64,000 bases of DNA from CAYRGC01 sp964601225 (GCA_964601225.1 CAZRMM010000005.1:1-64000), one strand, 5' to 3'. Shown: positions 25,545 through 34,887, counted from the first letter of the stretch. Notes: generated by a model not told the origin, from the sequence alone. Program-made: numbers and translations.

Positions 25545-26317
25545 CAGTGTGCATGCGGATGGGAAAGCTCGACATGTTTGCCGTAGAGGCGTGTCATCAC
25601 GTCTTCCGAGAGGAATTCATGGCTGGAGCAATGACAAACGAGCTTCTGGTGGAGTGCGAGGACGAAATCGGCTTCCTGCGCGGCGACTTCCACGTCGTGC
25701 GAGACGAAGAGGATCGTGAGCCCCTTCTCGCGATGAAGCGAACGCAGGAGTGAATAGAACGCTTCTTTGGCGGAAACATCGACGCCCGTGGTCGGTTCGT
25801 CGAGGAGCAAGATGCGCGGTTCCGAGGCCAGGGCGCGGGCGATGAAGACGCGCTGTCGTTGTCCGCCGGAAAGTTGATGCAGGAGTTTGCGTCGCAGTGA
25901 CGCCGTATCCGTGAGGACAAGAGCGCGTTCCGCGGCTTCTTTGTCATGTCGTCCAACTAATCGGCCCAGACCGATGGTCGATGCGCGACCGGACATCACC
26001 ACTTCCTCCACGGTGACGGGAAAACTGACGTCGCCTTGCGCCACGCGCTGCGGCACGTATCCCATCGTTCCTCCGCGCCGCGCCGCGCGCGGGTCCATGC
26101 CGAATATCCGCACTGTGCCTGACGATGGCTGCTGTAATCCAAGAAGAACGCGCATGAGCGTCGTTTTGCCTGCGCCGTTCGGTCCCACGATGCCGACATA
26201 ACGGCCCGCGGGTACCGCCACGCTCACGTCGTCGAGGGCGATTTGTCCCCTGAACGTTACGGTCAGATGTTCCGCGTCGATCGCGAGCGGGCCGGAGGGG
26301 GAGGAAAGTGCTGTCAT
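25544..26317 (-). CDS. znuC: Zinc/manganese ABC transporter ATPase (ZnuC-like)
   Basis: 257 residues. Walker A GPNGAGKT 45-52, Q-loop near YVPQ 87-90, signature LSGGQ 149-153, Walker B LLLDEP 170-175 and H-loop in VSHDVE. The tail ends in a His-rich stretch (HVELSHPHAH), common in zinc-importer ATPases and possibly metal-sensing. The ATG at 26317 overlaps the znuA stop. It powers import with ZnuB. Confidence 0.94.
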   Translation of the reverse strand: MTALSSPSGPLAIDAEHLTVTFRGQIALDDVSVAVPAGRYVGIVGPNGAGKTTLMRVLLGLQQPSSGTVRIFGMDPRAARRGGTMGYVPQRVAQGDVSFPVTVEEVVMSGRASTIGLGRLVGRHDKEAAERALVLTDTASLRRKLLHQLSGGQRQRVFIARALASEPRILLLDEPTTGVDVSAKEAFYSLLRSLHREKGLTILFVSHDVEVAAQEADFVLALHQKLVCHCSSHEFLSEDVMTRLYGKHVELSHPHAH

Positions 26318-27222
26318 GAAGCGCAGCGCATGGCGATGCGAAGTTGTTCGAGATTATCGCGCATGACGCTCAGGAAATCATCCCCGTTCGCTTCCTGCTC
26401 GGAAGTCAGGCCTTCGATAGGGTTAAGGACGAGCGTCTCGGCGCCGGCTTCGCGCGCGATGGTTTCCGAGAGCTTGGGGCTCGCGAGCGTCTCCGTGAAG
26501 ACGTGTTTGATGCCTTTTTGTTCCACGAGCGCCGCGATGTCCGCCATGGTTTTCGCAGCGGGTTCCTCTTCGGGAGAGAGGCCGGCGATCGCGATCGTGT
26601 GGATGTTGTAGCGCACGGCCAGATAGCGAAATGCATCGTGCGATACGACGATGTCCGAAAGGGAGCATTTCTTCAGTCCAGTGCGGTAATCGTGGTTGAG
26701 TTTTTCCAGGTCCGCGGCAAGAGCGGCGGCATTCTTCTGGTATTCCGTCGCATGCGCCGGATCGGTCTTTGCGAAGAGGTTTCGCAAAACGGGCACCGCT
26801 CCTTCGAGGAATACGGGATCGAGCCATGCGTGGGGATCGAAGACGCCGTCATCGGATCCTTCGCGCGCCGGAAGAAGCGGGCCCGCCGAGGTCAGCGCGA
26901 ACGTCGGCTTTCCGCGTTTCTCGAGTTCCGGGGCGAGACGGTTTGCCCAGGGGTCCACCCCATGACCGTTCCAGAGGAAGATGTCGGAATCTTCCACCGC
27001 GGCAATGTCGCGGGGTGAAGGATCGTAGTCGTGCGGTTCCACTCCCGTGGGAGTCACGACGGAGACGAGAGCATGGTCTCCTCCGATGCGCTGAGCGAGA
27101 AAACCCAGCGGATACACGCTTGTCGTGATATTCAGCCTGTCCGCGCTTACCGTCGTTTGAGTGCCGCAGGAGGCGAGAAAAGTCGTGCAGAACGCGCAGC
27201 AGAAGAGAGCGAGCTTCCTCAT
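26314..27222 (-). CDS. znuA: Zinc/manganese-binding lipoprotein (ZnuA-like)
   Basis: 302 residues from ATG 27222; the extension to 27276 crosses the operator region and is rejected. Signal peptide with lipobox LASC (C19). Cluster A-I binding protein: metal ligands H64 (VEPHDYDPSP), H131 (FDPHAWLDP), H195 (VVSHDAFRYLA) and a later acidic residue. The loop near 118-128, His-rich in many ZnuA proteins, is short and acidic here, so zinc versus manganese cannot be settled from the protein alone; Zur linkage favours zinc. First gene of the operon, with -10 TACACT at 27243-27248 (minus strand). Confidence 0.92.
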   Translation of the reverse strand: MRKLALFCCAFCTTFLASCGTQTTVSADRLNITTSVYPLGFLAQRIGGDHALVSVVTPTGVEPHDYDPSPRDIAAVEDSDIFLWNGHGVDPWANRLAPELEKRGKPTFALTSAGPLLPAREGSDDGVFDPHAWLDPVFLEGAVPVLRNLFAKTDPAHATEYQKNAAALAADLEKLNHDYRTGLKKCSLSDIVVSHDAFRYLAVRYNIHTIAIAGLSPEEEPAAKTMADIAALVEQKGIKHVFTETLASPKLSETIAREAGAETLVLNPIEGLTSEQEANGDDFLSVMRDNLEQLRIAMRCAS

Positions 27223-27260
27223 GAAAAATTCAGGAGAAGAAAAGTGTAGAACGATGTTAC

Positions 27261-27275
27261 TGCAACTCATTTGCA
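27261..27275 (-). promoter_or_regulatory. Candidate Zur box upstream of znuA
   Basis: A 7-1-7 inverted repeat on the minus strand, TGCAAAT-G-AGTTGCA, matching at 6 of 7 paired positions; this is the usual geometry of Fur-family operators. It overlaps the presumed -35/spacer of the znuA promoter (-10 TACACT at 27243-27248), where binding would block RNA polymerase. It lies 39 nt from the znuA start and 54 nt from the divergent queA start. A longer GCAACTC/GAGTTGC pair (27262-27293) surrounds it. Confidence 0.5.
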
Positions 27276-27329
27276 TTTACAAGCGGGAGTTGCTTTTCGG
27301 GCCATTCGGCTCAATCCTGCAAGAGAACC

Positions 27330-28361
27330 ATGTCTTTTCATGACGTACTTCGGGCGTACGACTACGTCCTCCCCGAACGGCTCATCGCACGCTCGCCGGC
27401 ATCCCCGCGCGATGCGGCGCGCCTGCTTGTCTACGAACGATCGACCGGTACGGTGAGCGAGTCCACCTTCCGGTCGCTCCGCGATTTCTTGCCCGAGCAT
27501 TCCCTGCTTGTCTTGAATCAAACGAAGGTGATTCCCGCAAGACTGCGTCTCATCCGTTCTACCGGCGGTTCCGTCGCCGCGCTGTATCTGGGAGCTCGCG
27601 ACGGGCTCGTGCGATTTCTTGCCAATAAGCGCCTGCGCCTCGGGGAGGAGCTCGCGGTCGGGGAATACCGGTTCGTCGTGGAAGGATCCGAAGGCAAGGA
27701 GTGGCTCCTGCGGCCATCGTTTCCGGTCGGGGAGGCGCTTGTCGTGCTGGAAAGCCACGGCGAGACGCCCCTTCCTCCGTATATCAAGGAGTCGCCCCTT
27801 TCAGAGCAAGAGCGCCGAAGCGAGTACCAGACGGTCTTCGCGCGCGACGCGGGATCCATCGCCGCCCCCACGGCTTCCTTGCATTTCACGGAGGCCTTGC
27901 TCGAGGAGCTCCGTCGTCACGGCGTCCAGACCGCTTCCGTCACGCTCCACGTGCACCTCGGCACCTTCGCGCCGCTCACCGAAGAGCAGTGGGACGCGGG
28001 AGCGCTGCATCGCGAAGAGTACGTGATTCCCCCGGCGAGCGCGAATCTCATCCATACTGCGAAACGCGAAGGGAGAAGAGTCATTGCCGTCGGTACAACG
28101 TGTGTTCGCACGCTGGAATCCGCCGCGGACGAGTGCGGACGGCTGGTCAGAACCTCCGGCGAGACGGACCTTTTCATTCGCGAAGGATACCGCTTCCGTA
28201 TCGTCGACGGACTCATCACGAATTTTCATGTGCCCCGTTCGAGCCTGATGATGCTCGTGGCCGCCCTCGTCGGGCGCGAGAAGCTGATGGAACTCTACCG
28301 AACGGCGATGGAGAAAGAGTTCAGATTCTTCTCCTTCGGCGACGGGATGCTTGTCCTGTAG
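27330..28361 (+). CDS. queA: S-adenosylmethionine:tRNA ribosyltransferase-isomerase
   Basis: 343 residues, full length. Transfers and isomerises the ribosyl group of SAM onto 7-aminomethyl-7-deazaguanine in tRNA, giving epoxyqueuosine. Typical blocks: YDYVLPERLIARSP at the N-terminus, LLVLNQTKVIPARL, a PPYI segment, YQTVFARDAGSIAAPTASLHFT and VGTTCVRTLES, then INFHVPRSSLMMLVAA-like end. No other queuosine gene is in the window. Its 5' region is shared with the divergent znu operon. Confidence 0.96.
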   Translation: MSFHDVLRAYDYVLPERLIARSPASPRDAARLLVYERSTGTVSESTFRSLRDFLPEHSLLVLNQTKVIPARLRLIRSTGGSVAALYLGARDGLVRFLANKRLRLGEELAVGEYRFVVEGSEGKEWLLRPSFPVGEALVVLESHGETPLPPYIKESPLSEQERRSEYQTVFARDAGSIAAPTASLHFTEALLEELRRHGVQTASVTLHVHLGTFAPLTEEQWDAGALHREEYVIPPASANLIHTAKREGRRVIAVGTTCVRTLESAADECGRLVRTSGETDLFIREGYRFRIVDGLITNFHVPRSSLMMLVAALVGREKLMELYRTAMEKEFRFFSFGDGMLVL

Positions 28362-28383
28362 GCATTCATTTTCCGCTCGTTCT

Positions 28384-28815
28384 ATGCGAGACGTGATCGT
28401 GATTCTCGAGGATAATCTTGAGCGAACGGCATCGATGCGTAAGGCCCTTGAGGATGCGAACATCACAGTCGAGAGCAGGTTTTTTCGCGTGCCCTGCGAG
28501 ATGATCGACTGGTTCCGTATCAACCTGTCGCGCGTGCTTCTTGCGTCGCTCGATCATGATATGAACGATCTCAACGCGCCGGAGCGGGACCAGACGGGGA
28601 TGGAAGTGATCAGTCACCTGATCGCGAATTCGCCCTCGTTCCCGGTGATCGTGCACACATCCAATGGCACTGCACGCGTTGCTATGTGCGCATTGTTGAG
28701 GAAGAAGAAGTGGAAGGTGCGAGTCGAGGCTCCCTACGAGGACATGCTCTGGATTCGTGAATCCTGGATCAAGACTGTCACGCGCTTGCTCAAAAAAGAG
28801 AGGAATTCCCCATGA
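28384..28815 (+). CDS. Lone receiver-like protein (cyclic-phosphate-processing receiver type)
   Basis: 143 residues from ATG 28384. It has the receiver fold pattern: an acidic pair E9-D10 after the first strand (VIVILED), a second acidic site in SLDHDM (D57, D59) after strand 3, and VIVHTSN after strand 4. The LDHD form is characteristic of the small receiver-like family found with cyclic-phosphate and toxin-type genes. No output domain. It follows queA by 22 nt on the same strand, so co-transcription is likely although the functional link is unclear. Confidence 0.65.
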   Translation: MRDVIVILEDNLERTASMRKALEDANITVESRFFRVPCEMIDWFRINLSRVLLASLDHDMNDLNAPERDQTGMEVISHLIANSPSFPVIVHTSNGTARVAMCALLRKKKWKVRVEAPYEDMLWIRESWIKTVTRLLKKERNSP

Positions 28816-28887
28816 CTTTTTCTTCGGCGATCGGAAGCAGATCTGCCATGACGGGGCGCAGGGATATTTCTTGTATGTTGCGCAAGA

Positions 28888-31017
28888 TTATCGAGCGGAG
28901 ATGGCCGTGTTGAGCTCGGGAATCTGCGGCGCGGGGTCTTTCTCGAATGCTCGTTGCATGTCCGGTCGCATTTCGTGGGCTTTCACCATGAATTCTCGCC
29001 AGATCGGAGCCGCGACATCGAGTCCATCCGCTTGCGGCGAAAGTGCGGCGTAGGTGGCGTTGCCGGCCCAGACTCCCACGACGAGCGAGGGGGAGAAGCC
29101 CATGGTCCAGGTATCCGACGGCAGACGAACGGAACAGAGACCCGTTCGCACGTCGATGCCCCGGCATTGGTTGCTTGTTCCGGTTTTTGCGGCTGTTTCA
29201 ATGTCTCCGGTATCGAGCATTTTGCGCCATCCGCCTGCCGGGCGGAGATTGATGTTTTTCAAAATGTCGCGCAGCTCGCGCGCTGCGTCCGGAAGCATGC
29301 CTTGCACGGGAACCGCTTCCGGGAGAGGAAGCAGCACGTTCCCATTCTCGGCTTCCGCGATGGCGGAAACCGATTGCAGGGGGAGCATCGTGCCGTCGTT
29401 GGCGATGGTCGCGTAGCCCTGGACCATCTCCCAGAGCGGGATCTCCGCCGCGCCGATGGCGAGCGGCCAACCGAAGGTGAAGTCCCGTCGTTCGCTCCGT
29501 TCCTCGTCGCGCGTGAGGAGCGGGGTCTCGATGCCTGCCGCCGCCGCGACCTGCAGCACGACGTCTTCGCCGCCTGCCATCAGGAATGCGCGGATGGCGG
29601 GGATGTTCCTCGAGGCGGCGAGCGCGTTTTTTACGCGCATCCACCCCCAAAAACTCCCTTCGTAGTTGCGCGGGCGCGATTCGCCGAGCTGGAGCGGACC
29701 GTCCAGAATCCGACTGTCGGGCGACAGCTTTCTCTCCTCGAAAGCGGCGGCATAGACGAACGGTTTGAAGCTCGATCCCGGTTGGCGCGGGACCGACGCC
29801 ATATCGTAGTCGCCGCCGGGGACATCCGATTCCACATTGCCGACGTATGCGACGACTTCCCGCGTATTGCGGTCGATCGCCACGAGCGAGATGTTCGCAA
29901 CGCCGAAACGAGAGCGGAACGTGTCGGCATATTTTGCGATCGTTTGTTCGGCAAGGTTCTGCATGTCGCGATCGAGGGTCGTCCGGACTTCCAATCCCGA
30001 CCATTGTCGTTGCAGGAGCTCCGGAGTGCTTTGGAGCAGGCGAGGCAATTCTCCGCGAATCTGTCGCACGAAATACGGGGCGTCTGGCTTGGGATCCGGT
30101 GGCTCCTTAAAGCGAAGTCTTCGAAGTTCTTCCTCGGCGCGGCGTTCTGCGGCGAGGGTGATCGTGCCGTCGTCTCGCAGTCCTTTCAGGACGAGATCGG
30201 CCCGACCGGGCACAAGGAAAGTTGCGCCGCTTTGCGAGGGGATCCGGATGCCGATGAGACCCATCGTCCACGACGATTCCGGCAATTCAGTCACCGACTT
30301 CGCTTTGCCTTCTCGGATGAGGATTTCCGCCTCCGCGGAGACGCGGGAGAAACGGTTCTGTCCATAAGGACTCAGGGACGTCGGACGCTGCGGCAAAGAT
30401 GCCAAGACCGCCGCCTGCGCCGGCGACAGTTCGCTCGCGTGTATTCCGAAGAACGTCCGACTCGCCTGTTCGACGCCGTAGATTTGACCTCCGAATGGCA
30501 CGCGGTTGAGGTAGAGCGTGAGAATCTTCTCTCGCGGCATGGCCCATTCGAGGCGGCACGCGACGAGCATCTCGTTTACTTTGCGTCGCATCGTCCTTTC
30601 CGATCTGTTTTCCAGCAAAAGCCCGACCAATTGCTGCGTGATAGTGGAAGCTCCCTCGATGCGTCGGTGGAAGAGGTATGCGGTTCCCGCCCGCGTAAGA
30701 CCGCGCAGGTCTATGCAGGGTCTGTTCCAGAATCGCTTGTCCTCGATCGACACGAAAGCCTGCCGCAGTTGTTCGGGGATTTCCTCGGGCAAGAGTTCCA
30801 CTACGTCGTGTCCTTCGTGGAATCGAACGAGCTCGCGTCCTTTTCGATCGGTTACCACGATTGTTTGCGGCAAGGAAAACACGGAAGCGTCCAGGGCGGG
30901 GATCTCGCTCCAGAATCGTTCCGCGTACACTCCCACAGAGGCAAGCCATCCCAGAATGAGCGCTGCGAGGGCATGCGTTATGACGGTGCGCCGGCGAGCG
31001 GTGGACAGGAAAGGCAC
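28888..31017 (-). CDS. Class A penicillin-binding protein (PBP1C-like)
   Basis: 709 residues, GTG start at 31017. Builds and cross-links peptidoglycan outside the membrane. N-terminal anchor (about 13-30); GT51 glycosyltransferase with E92-D93 (SIEDKRFW), GASTITQQL 122-130 and LNRVPFGGQIYGVEQAS; transpeptidase with SxxK S415-SFK, SxN S469-RN and KTG 611-613. There is no long C-terminal extension as in E. coli PbpC. The gene is separated from the divergent Ser/Thr-rich membrane protein by about 40 nt on the same strand, so the two may be co-transcribed. Confidence 0.93.
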   Translation of the reverse strand: MPFLSTARRRTVITHALAALILGWLASVGVYAERFWSEIPALDASVFSLPQTIVVTDRKGRELVRFHEGHDVVELLPEEIPEQLRQAFVSIEDKRFWNRPCIDLRGLTRAGTAYLFHRRIEGASTITQQLVGLLLENRSERTMRRKVNEMLVACRLEWAMPREKILTLYLNRVPFGGQIYGVEQASRTFFGIHASELSPAQAAVLASLPQRPTSLSPYGQNRFSRVSAEAEILIREGKAKSVTELPESSWTMGLIGIRIPSQSGATFLVPGRADLVLKGLRDDGTITLAAERRAEEELRRLRFKEPPDPKPDAPYFVRQIRGELPRLLQSTPELLQRQWSGLEVRTTLDRDMQNLAEQTIAKYADTFRSRFGVANISLVAIDRNTREVVAYVGNVESDVPGGDYDMASVPRQPGSSFKPFVYAAAFEERKLSPDSRILDGPLQLGESRPRNYEGSFWGWMRVKNALAASRNIPAIRAFLMAGGEDVVLQVAAAAGIETPLLTRDEERSERRDFTFGWPLAIGAAEIPLWEMVQGYATIANDGTMLPLQSVSAIAEAENGNVLLPLPEAVPVQGMLPDAARELRDILKNINLRPAGGWRKMLDTGDIETAAKTGTSNQCRGIDVRTGLCSVRLPSDTWTMGFSPSLVVGVWAGNATYAALSPQADGLDVAAPIWREFMVKAHEMRPDMQRAFEKDPAPQIPELNTAISAR

Positions 31018-31059
31018 GCGAAAGGTGCCGATTCTACATTGAACGTCTTCTGCGAACCA

Positions 31060-32589
31060 CTACTCTCCGGAGATCAGCGCGTCGATCTTCTGGAGAAGAT
31101 CTTCGCGCGATCCCACGATTTGTCGCATGGAATCGCGCCACTGTTCCAGGGCGGTGACGGTGTCCGGCAAGCTGGGACAGCGCGCCAAGGTGGAGCAGGA
31201 ATCGCGGGTTTTCTGCAGTGTTGTCCGGGCGTTCTTCAGCGCTTCCGTCGCGGATGCGGTGATTACGAACTTCTGTGACGCGATGTACTCGTGGGCCTTC
31301 GGCGCGGCGTTCACGATGCGATCAAGTTTGGCGAGTACGCCGGCCATTTCTGCATCGGTGGGAACACGGACTCCCGCTGTCAGCGGATTCGTCCCCTTTT
31401 TCGCTGCCAGCGTGGCTGCCGTAATTCTGTCTTGGGCCTGAATGATGCGGGCGTCAACGTCCGTCACGGTGGCGGCGTCGATGTTCAGGAGAAGCTGGCG
31501 AAGGCCGAGTATGTTGTCGGCAACCTCCGTTTTTGCGGCAGTCGTTAGTACGGAACTTTGGCCGATGCGAGAGAGGGAGGCCACGGCGTCCAGAATCGAG
31601 GATCGTAGGGTATCGATCTTTTTTACGCGCTCTTCTCTCGTAAGGAATTCTTCGTCAATCGCGGCGCGGACGGGGGTGTCATATTGCACTTCGCGTTCTT
31701 CCGGCGTCGCATCCGGACGCATGCTGGAAACGGCCGCGCTCGAAACGGAGCGGGATGACGACGCGCCGCTATCGTCGTCGGTGCGTCCTTCGATGGTCAA
31801 TTGCTCGACAAAAGGTCTCTGGTCCGCGGCACACTCATCGCGTTTCTGCGACCATTCTCCCTCATCCGTGAAACAGCCGAGTGCGATACGACTCGCATCG
31901 TTCGGATTCTCCCATTCTTTGACGGAAGGGATCACCGGAACGATTTCCTCGATTTTTTCCCAGCGCAATCTGGATTTTATGTCATCGGAAAGCGAGGAAA
32001 CGCTCGATCCTCCGGACATGCTCGAAGCCCAGTTCCAGGATACGGAAGAACTGGTTCCCGTGGCGGATGTCGGAGAAGGATTATTGGCGTTGCTCTTGGA
32101 GGACGATGAATTGGCGGACGAATGAGCCGCAGTGGATGTCCCACCTGCACCCGTTCCGGTCCCGCCCGTTGCGCCCGATGTGCCAGACGTTCCAGATGTC
32201 CCCGTTGCGCCCGATGTGCCAGAAGTGCCCGATGTGCCCGATGTCGTCGAGGGCGCGGTTTGCGTCGTCGTTGTCGAAGAGGACGACTTGCTTGAATTTG
32301 CAGCGGTGGAGTTCGAGGTTGACGTTGGAGAGTAATAGTAAAATTCACTGGACGAAGAAGCTTGAGCGGCGGTCGACGTTGTTCCGGCTTTCGATGACGA
32401 TGAGTTCGAAGCAGTTTGCCGTGCAGAACTGTTGGTGGCACTGGAACCGGGATTTCCTCCTCCGCCGGTAGTGACGGGGTTCAGGTTCGTAATTTGGGCG
32501 AGCACGCTCATCGTTACCGTGAATGAGGTGAAAAGAACCGCATTCGCGATCATGAGGACAAGGAAGAGCCGACGGTCTTTTGTTCGCAT
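31060..32589 (-). CDS. Ser/Thr-rich membrane-anchored surface protein with GTS repeats
   Basis: 509 residues. A transmembrane anchor (about 8-31) is followed by about 170 residues of low-complexity Ser/Thr/Gly sequence with tandem GTS/GAT triplets (about 118-152), a short Trp-containing segment (WNWASSM), and a mostly helical charged domain (about 205-509) with heptad-like Leu/Ile spacing. No family recognised. The repeats are an obvious O-glycosylation substrate and the DNA beneath them (about 32135-32260) is a 9/18-bp tandem repeat that could vary in length. It lies immediately upstream of the PBP gene on the same strand. Confidence 0.75.
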   Translation of the reverse strand: MRTKDRRLFLVLMIANAVLFTSFTVTMSVLAQITNLNPVTTGGGGNPGSSATNSSARQTASNSSSSKAGTTSTAAQASSSSEFYYYSPTSTSNSTAANSSKSSSSTTTTQTAPSTTSGTSGTSGTSGATGTSGTSGTSGATGGTGTGAGGTSTAAHSSANSSSSKSNANNPSPTSATGTSSSVSWNWASSMSGGSSVSSLSDDIKSRLRWEKIEEIVPVIPSVKEWENPNDASRIALGCFTDEGEWSQKRDECAADQRPFVEQLTIEGRTDDDSGASSSRSVSSAAVSSMRPDATPEEREVQYDTPVRAAIDEEFLTREERVKKIDTLRSSILDAVASLSRIGQSSVLTTAAKTEVADNILGLRQLLLNIDAATVTDVDARIIQAQDRITAATLAAKKGTNPLTAGVRVPTDAEMAGVLAKLDRIVNAAPKAHEYIASQKFVITASATEALKNARTTLQKTRDSCSTLARCPSLPDTVTALEQWRDSMRQIVGSREDLLQKIDALISGE

Positions 32590-32697
32590 GTGTGATGTGG
32601 ATGTAACGGTTCCATTCTACGCTTTTTCCCTTGTTTTCACAAGAGAGCGCCTCTTTCGAATTCTTCGAAAAAGGAGTACAATAAGCGGAAAACACAC

Positions 32698-34785
32698 ATG
32701 CCTACCGAGTCTTCCCCGAAGGCGACGCAGCGACCAATTCCGGCACGTCGTCGGAGTCCTTTGCTGTGGGCGCTGCCTTTCATCGCCGCAATGCTCCCCG
32801 TCGCGCTTCTGAGTATCGTGACGTACAGCATCGCGTCGCAGTCCGTGGAGGCGCTTGTGGACGGCAATAACTTCGCCGAGGCCGCCGATATCGCGGATTT
32901 GGTATCTCATGACGTTTCTTCGATTCTCGAAATCGCGCAGGGGGTTGCGGCGCTGCCGGGAACACTGGATGCCGCCAGGACGCTTGACGATGTCCTTCAG
33001 GCTCGTCTGAAAGCGGTCGTGTATTCGTATCCTCAAATCGAGCGTGCCTTCGTTACGGATACGCAGGGACTTCTCTGGGCGGATTATCCTTCCGTCGAAG
33101 GGGGGTATGGAGTGAATTTGGCGGATGAAGAATGGTTTCGCGAAGTGCACCAGCGACACAAGCCAACGGTGAGCGGGGTGTATCTCAGCAGACTGCGCTC
33201 GCAAGAGCCCGTTATTGCGATAGCAGTTCCCATTGCCGCAGAAGGGGAGCAGCCAGCCGGTTTTTTGGTTCTTGAATACAGTCTCCGGCATATGACACGC
33301 GCCCTGAAGAGCGGAAAACTCCAGAGCGATGGATATGCGTTGGTCCTGGATCAGGACGGTGTCCTCGCAGGACATCCGATTCTGTCGCTGCAGGGTGTTT
33401 TGAGGCGACAGTACGCGATGCTCGATCCTGTTCGCGAGGCGATGGCTTCGCGCGAAATCGTGAAGCGCACGTACGTCGATCCCGTCACCGCGAAAGAAAT
33501 GTCGGCGGTGTTTCTGCCGTTCAGTGTCGGGCGGAACACGTGGTTGGTGGTGGCTCAGCAGTCCGTAAGTCAGGCGTACGAACCTCTGACGAGAGTAAGG
33601 GCCAATATCTTCGTGGCGGGCCTCCTTTTGTCGGTACTGAGCGTTATTTTCGTCGTTGCTCTGGCGCGATCATCGGCGCGCATCGAACGTCTCAACAAAG
33701 AACTTGGCGAGAAGAATCAGCAATTGCGCGAGGTCGCCTCGATCGTCGGTTCATCCAACGATGCCATCATCGCGCTCTCGCTCAAAGGCTGCGTAAAGAC
33801 ATGGAATGCCGCCGCGGAATCCATGTACGGTTTTCCTGAGGCCGATATGCTCGGGAAGCCGATCTTCGAGATTATCCCCGAAAAGGAACGCGGGACCATG
33901 CGCCGTCTTCTCAAGCGTCTGCACCACGGCAGTAAAGTGAAAAACGTGGAGACGGTGCATCTCTGTAGGAATGGGAAACTGCTTGCGGTTTCCGTCACGC
34001 TTTCGCCGGTTCGCGACGAAGGAGGACATGTCGTGGGCGCTTCGGCGATCGTTCGGGATATCACCGAGCGCAAGCAAGTGGATCAAATGAAGAGCGATTT
34101 CATTTCCATTGTCAGTCATCAGCTCAAAGCGCCCATTACGGCCATGAGTTGGACGCTTGAGCTTCTGCTTGATGGAACATTCGGCCGATTGAATGAGGAG
34201 ATCAAGAAGCCGATTCTCGAAATGCAAGATATCGTTCGGCAAAACTATTCGCTCGTAACCGATATTTTGAATGTCTCGCGCATCGACCGCGGCGTGATCG
34301 AGGTCAAGCTTTTGCCCGTGAGACTCTCGGAGGTGCTCGAGCAGGCGGTAAGGGCGTATCGTCCGACGTTCATTCAAAAGAATCTCGAGTTGAGGATTGA
34401 AAATGCACCCGAAGATCTTGTCGTTCTTGCCGATAAAGACAAGCTTGCCGAGGCCATCGGGAACAGCGTCAGTAACGCCCTCAAGCATACGGAGAAAGGC
34501 TCGATTACGGTTCGTTCCCGCCTCGGAGAGAGGCGCGATATCGCCGTGATCGAAGTGGCGGATACCGGCAAAGGCATGGAGCCGGACATCCTGAAGAAGC
34601 TCTTCAGTCGAGATCAAGTGCTGAGCAGCAACGCGAGCCCCGAGAGTTCCGCGGGGCTTGGCCTTTACATTACCCGCCACTTCATGCGGCTGCAGAAGGG
34701 GGATGTTTGGGCTTCCTCGGAGCCGGGAAAGGGCAGCATCTTCACGTATACGATACCGCTGGCCCCCGAGGCGGCGGGGACATAG
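32698..34785 (+). CDS. Sensor histidine kinase with extracytoplasmic dCache-like domain and PAS
   Basis: 695 residues. TM1 (about 21-46), a 250-residue extracytoplasmic sensor of double-Cache type (RAFVTDTQGLLWADYP; YALVLDQDGVLAGHP), TM2 (about 303-325), a coiled linker, a PAS domain (about 345-460), the phospho-acceptor H-box SIVSHQLKAP with His474, and a HATPase domain (N-box NSVSNALKHTEKG, G1 DTGKGM, G2 GLGLYI). No receiver domain and no adjacent response regulator, so its partner is elsewhere. -10 TACAAT lies at 32677-32682. Confidence 0.9.
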   Translation: MPTESSPKATQRPIPARRRSPLLWALPFIAAMLPVALLSIVTYSIASQSVEALVDGNNFAEAADIADLVSHDVSSILEIAQGVAALPGTLDAARTLDDVLQARLKAVVYSYPQIERAFVTDTQGLLWADYPSVEGGYGVNLADEEWFREVHQRHKPTVSGVYLSRLRSQEPVIAIAVPIAAEGEQPAGFLVLEYSLRHMTRALKSGKLQSDGYALVLDQDGVLAGHPILSLQGVLRRQYAMLDPVREAMASREIVKRTYVDPVTAKEMSAVFLPFSVGRNTWLVVAQQSVSQAYEPLTRVRANIFVAGLLLSVLSVIFVVALARSSARIERLNKELGEKNQQLREVASIVGSSNDAIIALSLKGCVKTWNAAAESMYGFPEADMLGKPIFEIIPEKERGTMRRLLKRLHHGSKVKNVETVHLCRNGKLLAVSVTLSPVRDEGGHVVGASAIVRDITERKQVDQMKSDFISIVSHQLKAPITAMSWTLELLLDGTFGRLNEEIKKPILEMQDIVRQNYSLVTDILNVSRIDRGVIEVKLLPVRLSEVLEQAVRAYRPTFIQKNLELRIENAPEDLVVLADKDKLAEAIGNSVSNALKHTEKGSITVRSRLGERRDIAVIEVADTGKGMEPDILKKLFSRDQVLSSNASPESSAGLGLYITRHFMRLQKGDVWASSEPGKGSIFTYTIPLAPEAAGT

Positions 34786-34858
34786 GTCGGTACGCCAGAA
34801 GTTTGTATCCAGAAGCCAATATTCGGCCTTTCCGCCCCGTTTCTTCCCCGTTTGTTTC

Positions 34859-34887
34859 TTGAGAAAAACGGCAAAGTTCGCTATACT
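34859..34887 (+). promoter_or_regulatory. Promoter of the two-SLH protein gene
   Basis: -35 TTGAGA (34859-34864), 17-nt spacer, -10 TATACT (34882-34887), 25 nt before the ATG at 34913. Confidence 0.6.

Noticed and set aside
28954..31278. A 774-residue plus-strand frame
   Set aside because: Antisense to the class A PBP, which has all catalytic motifs.
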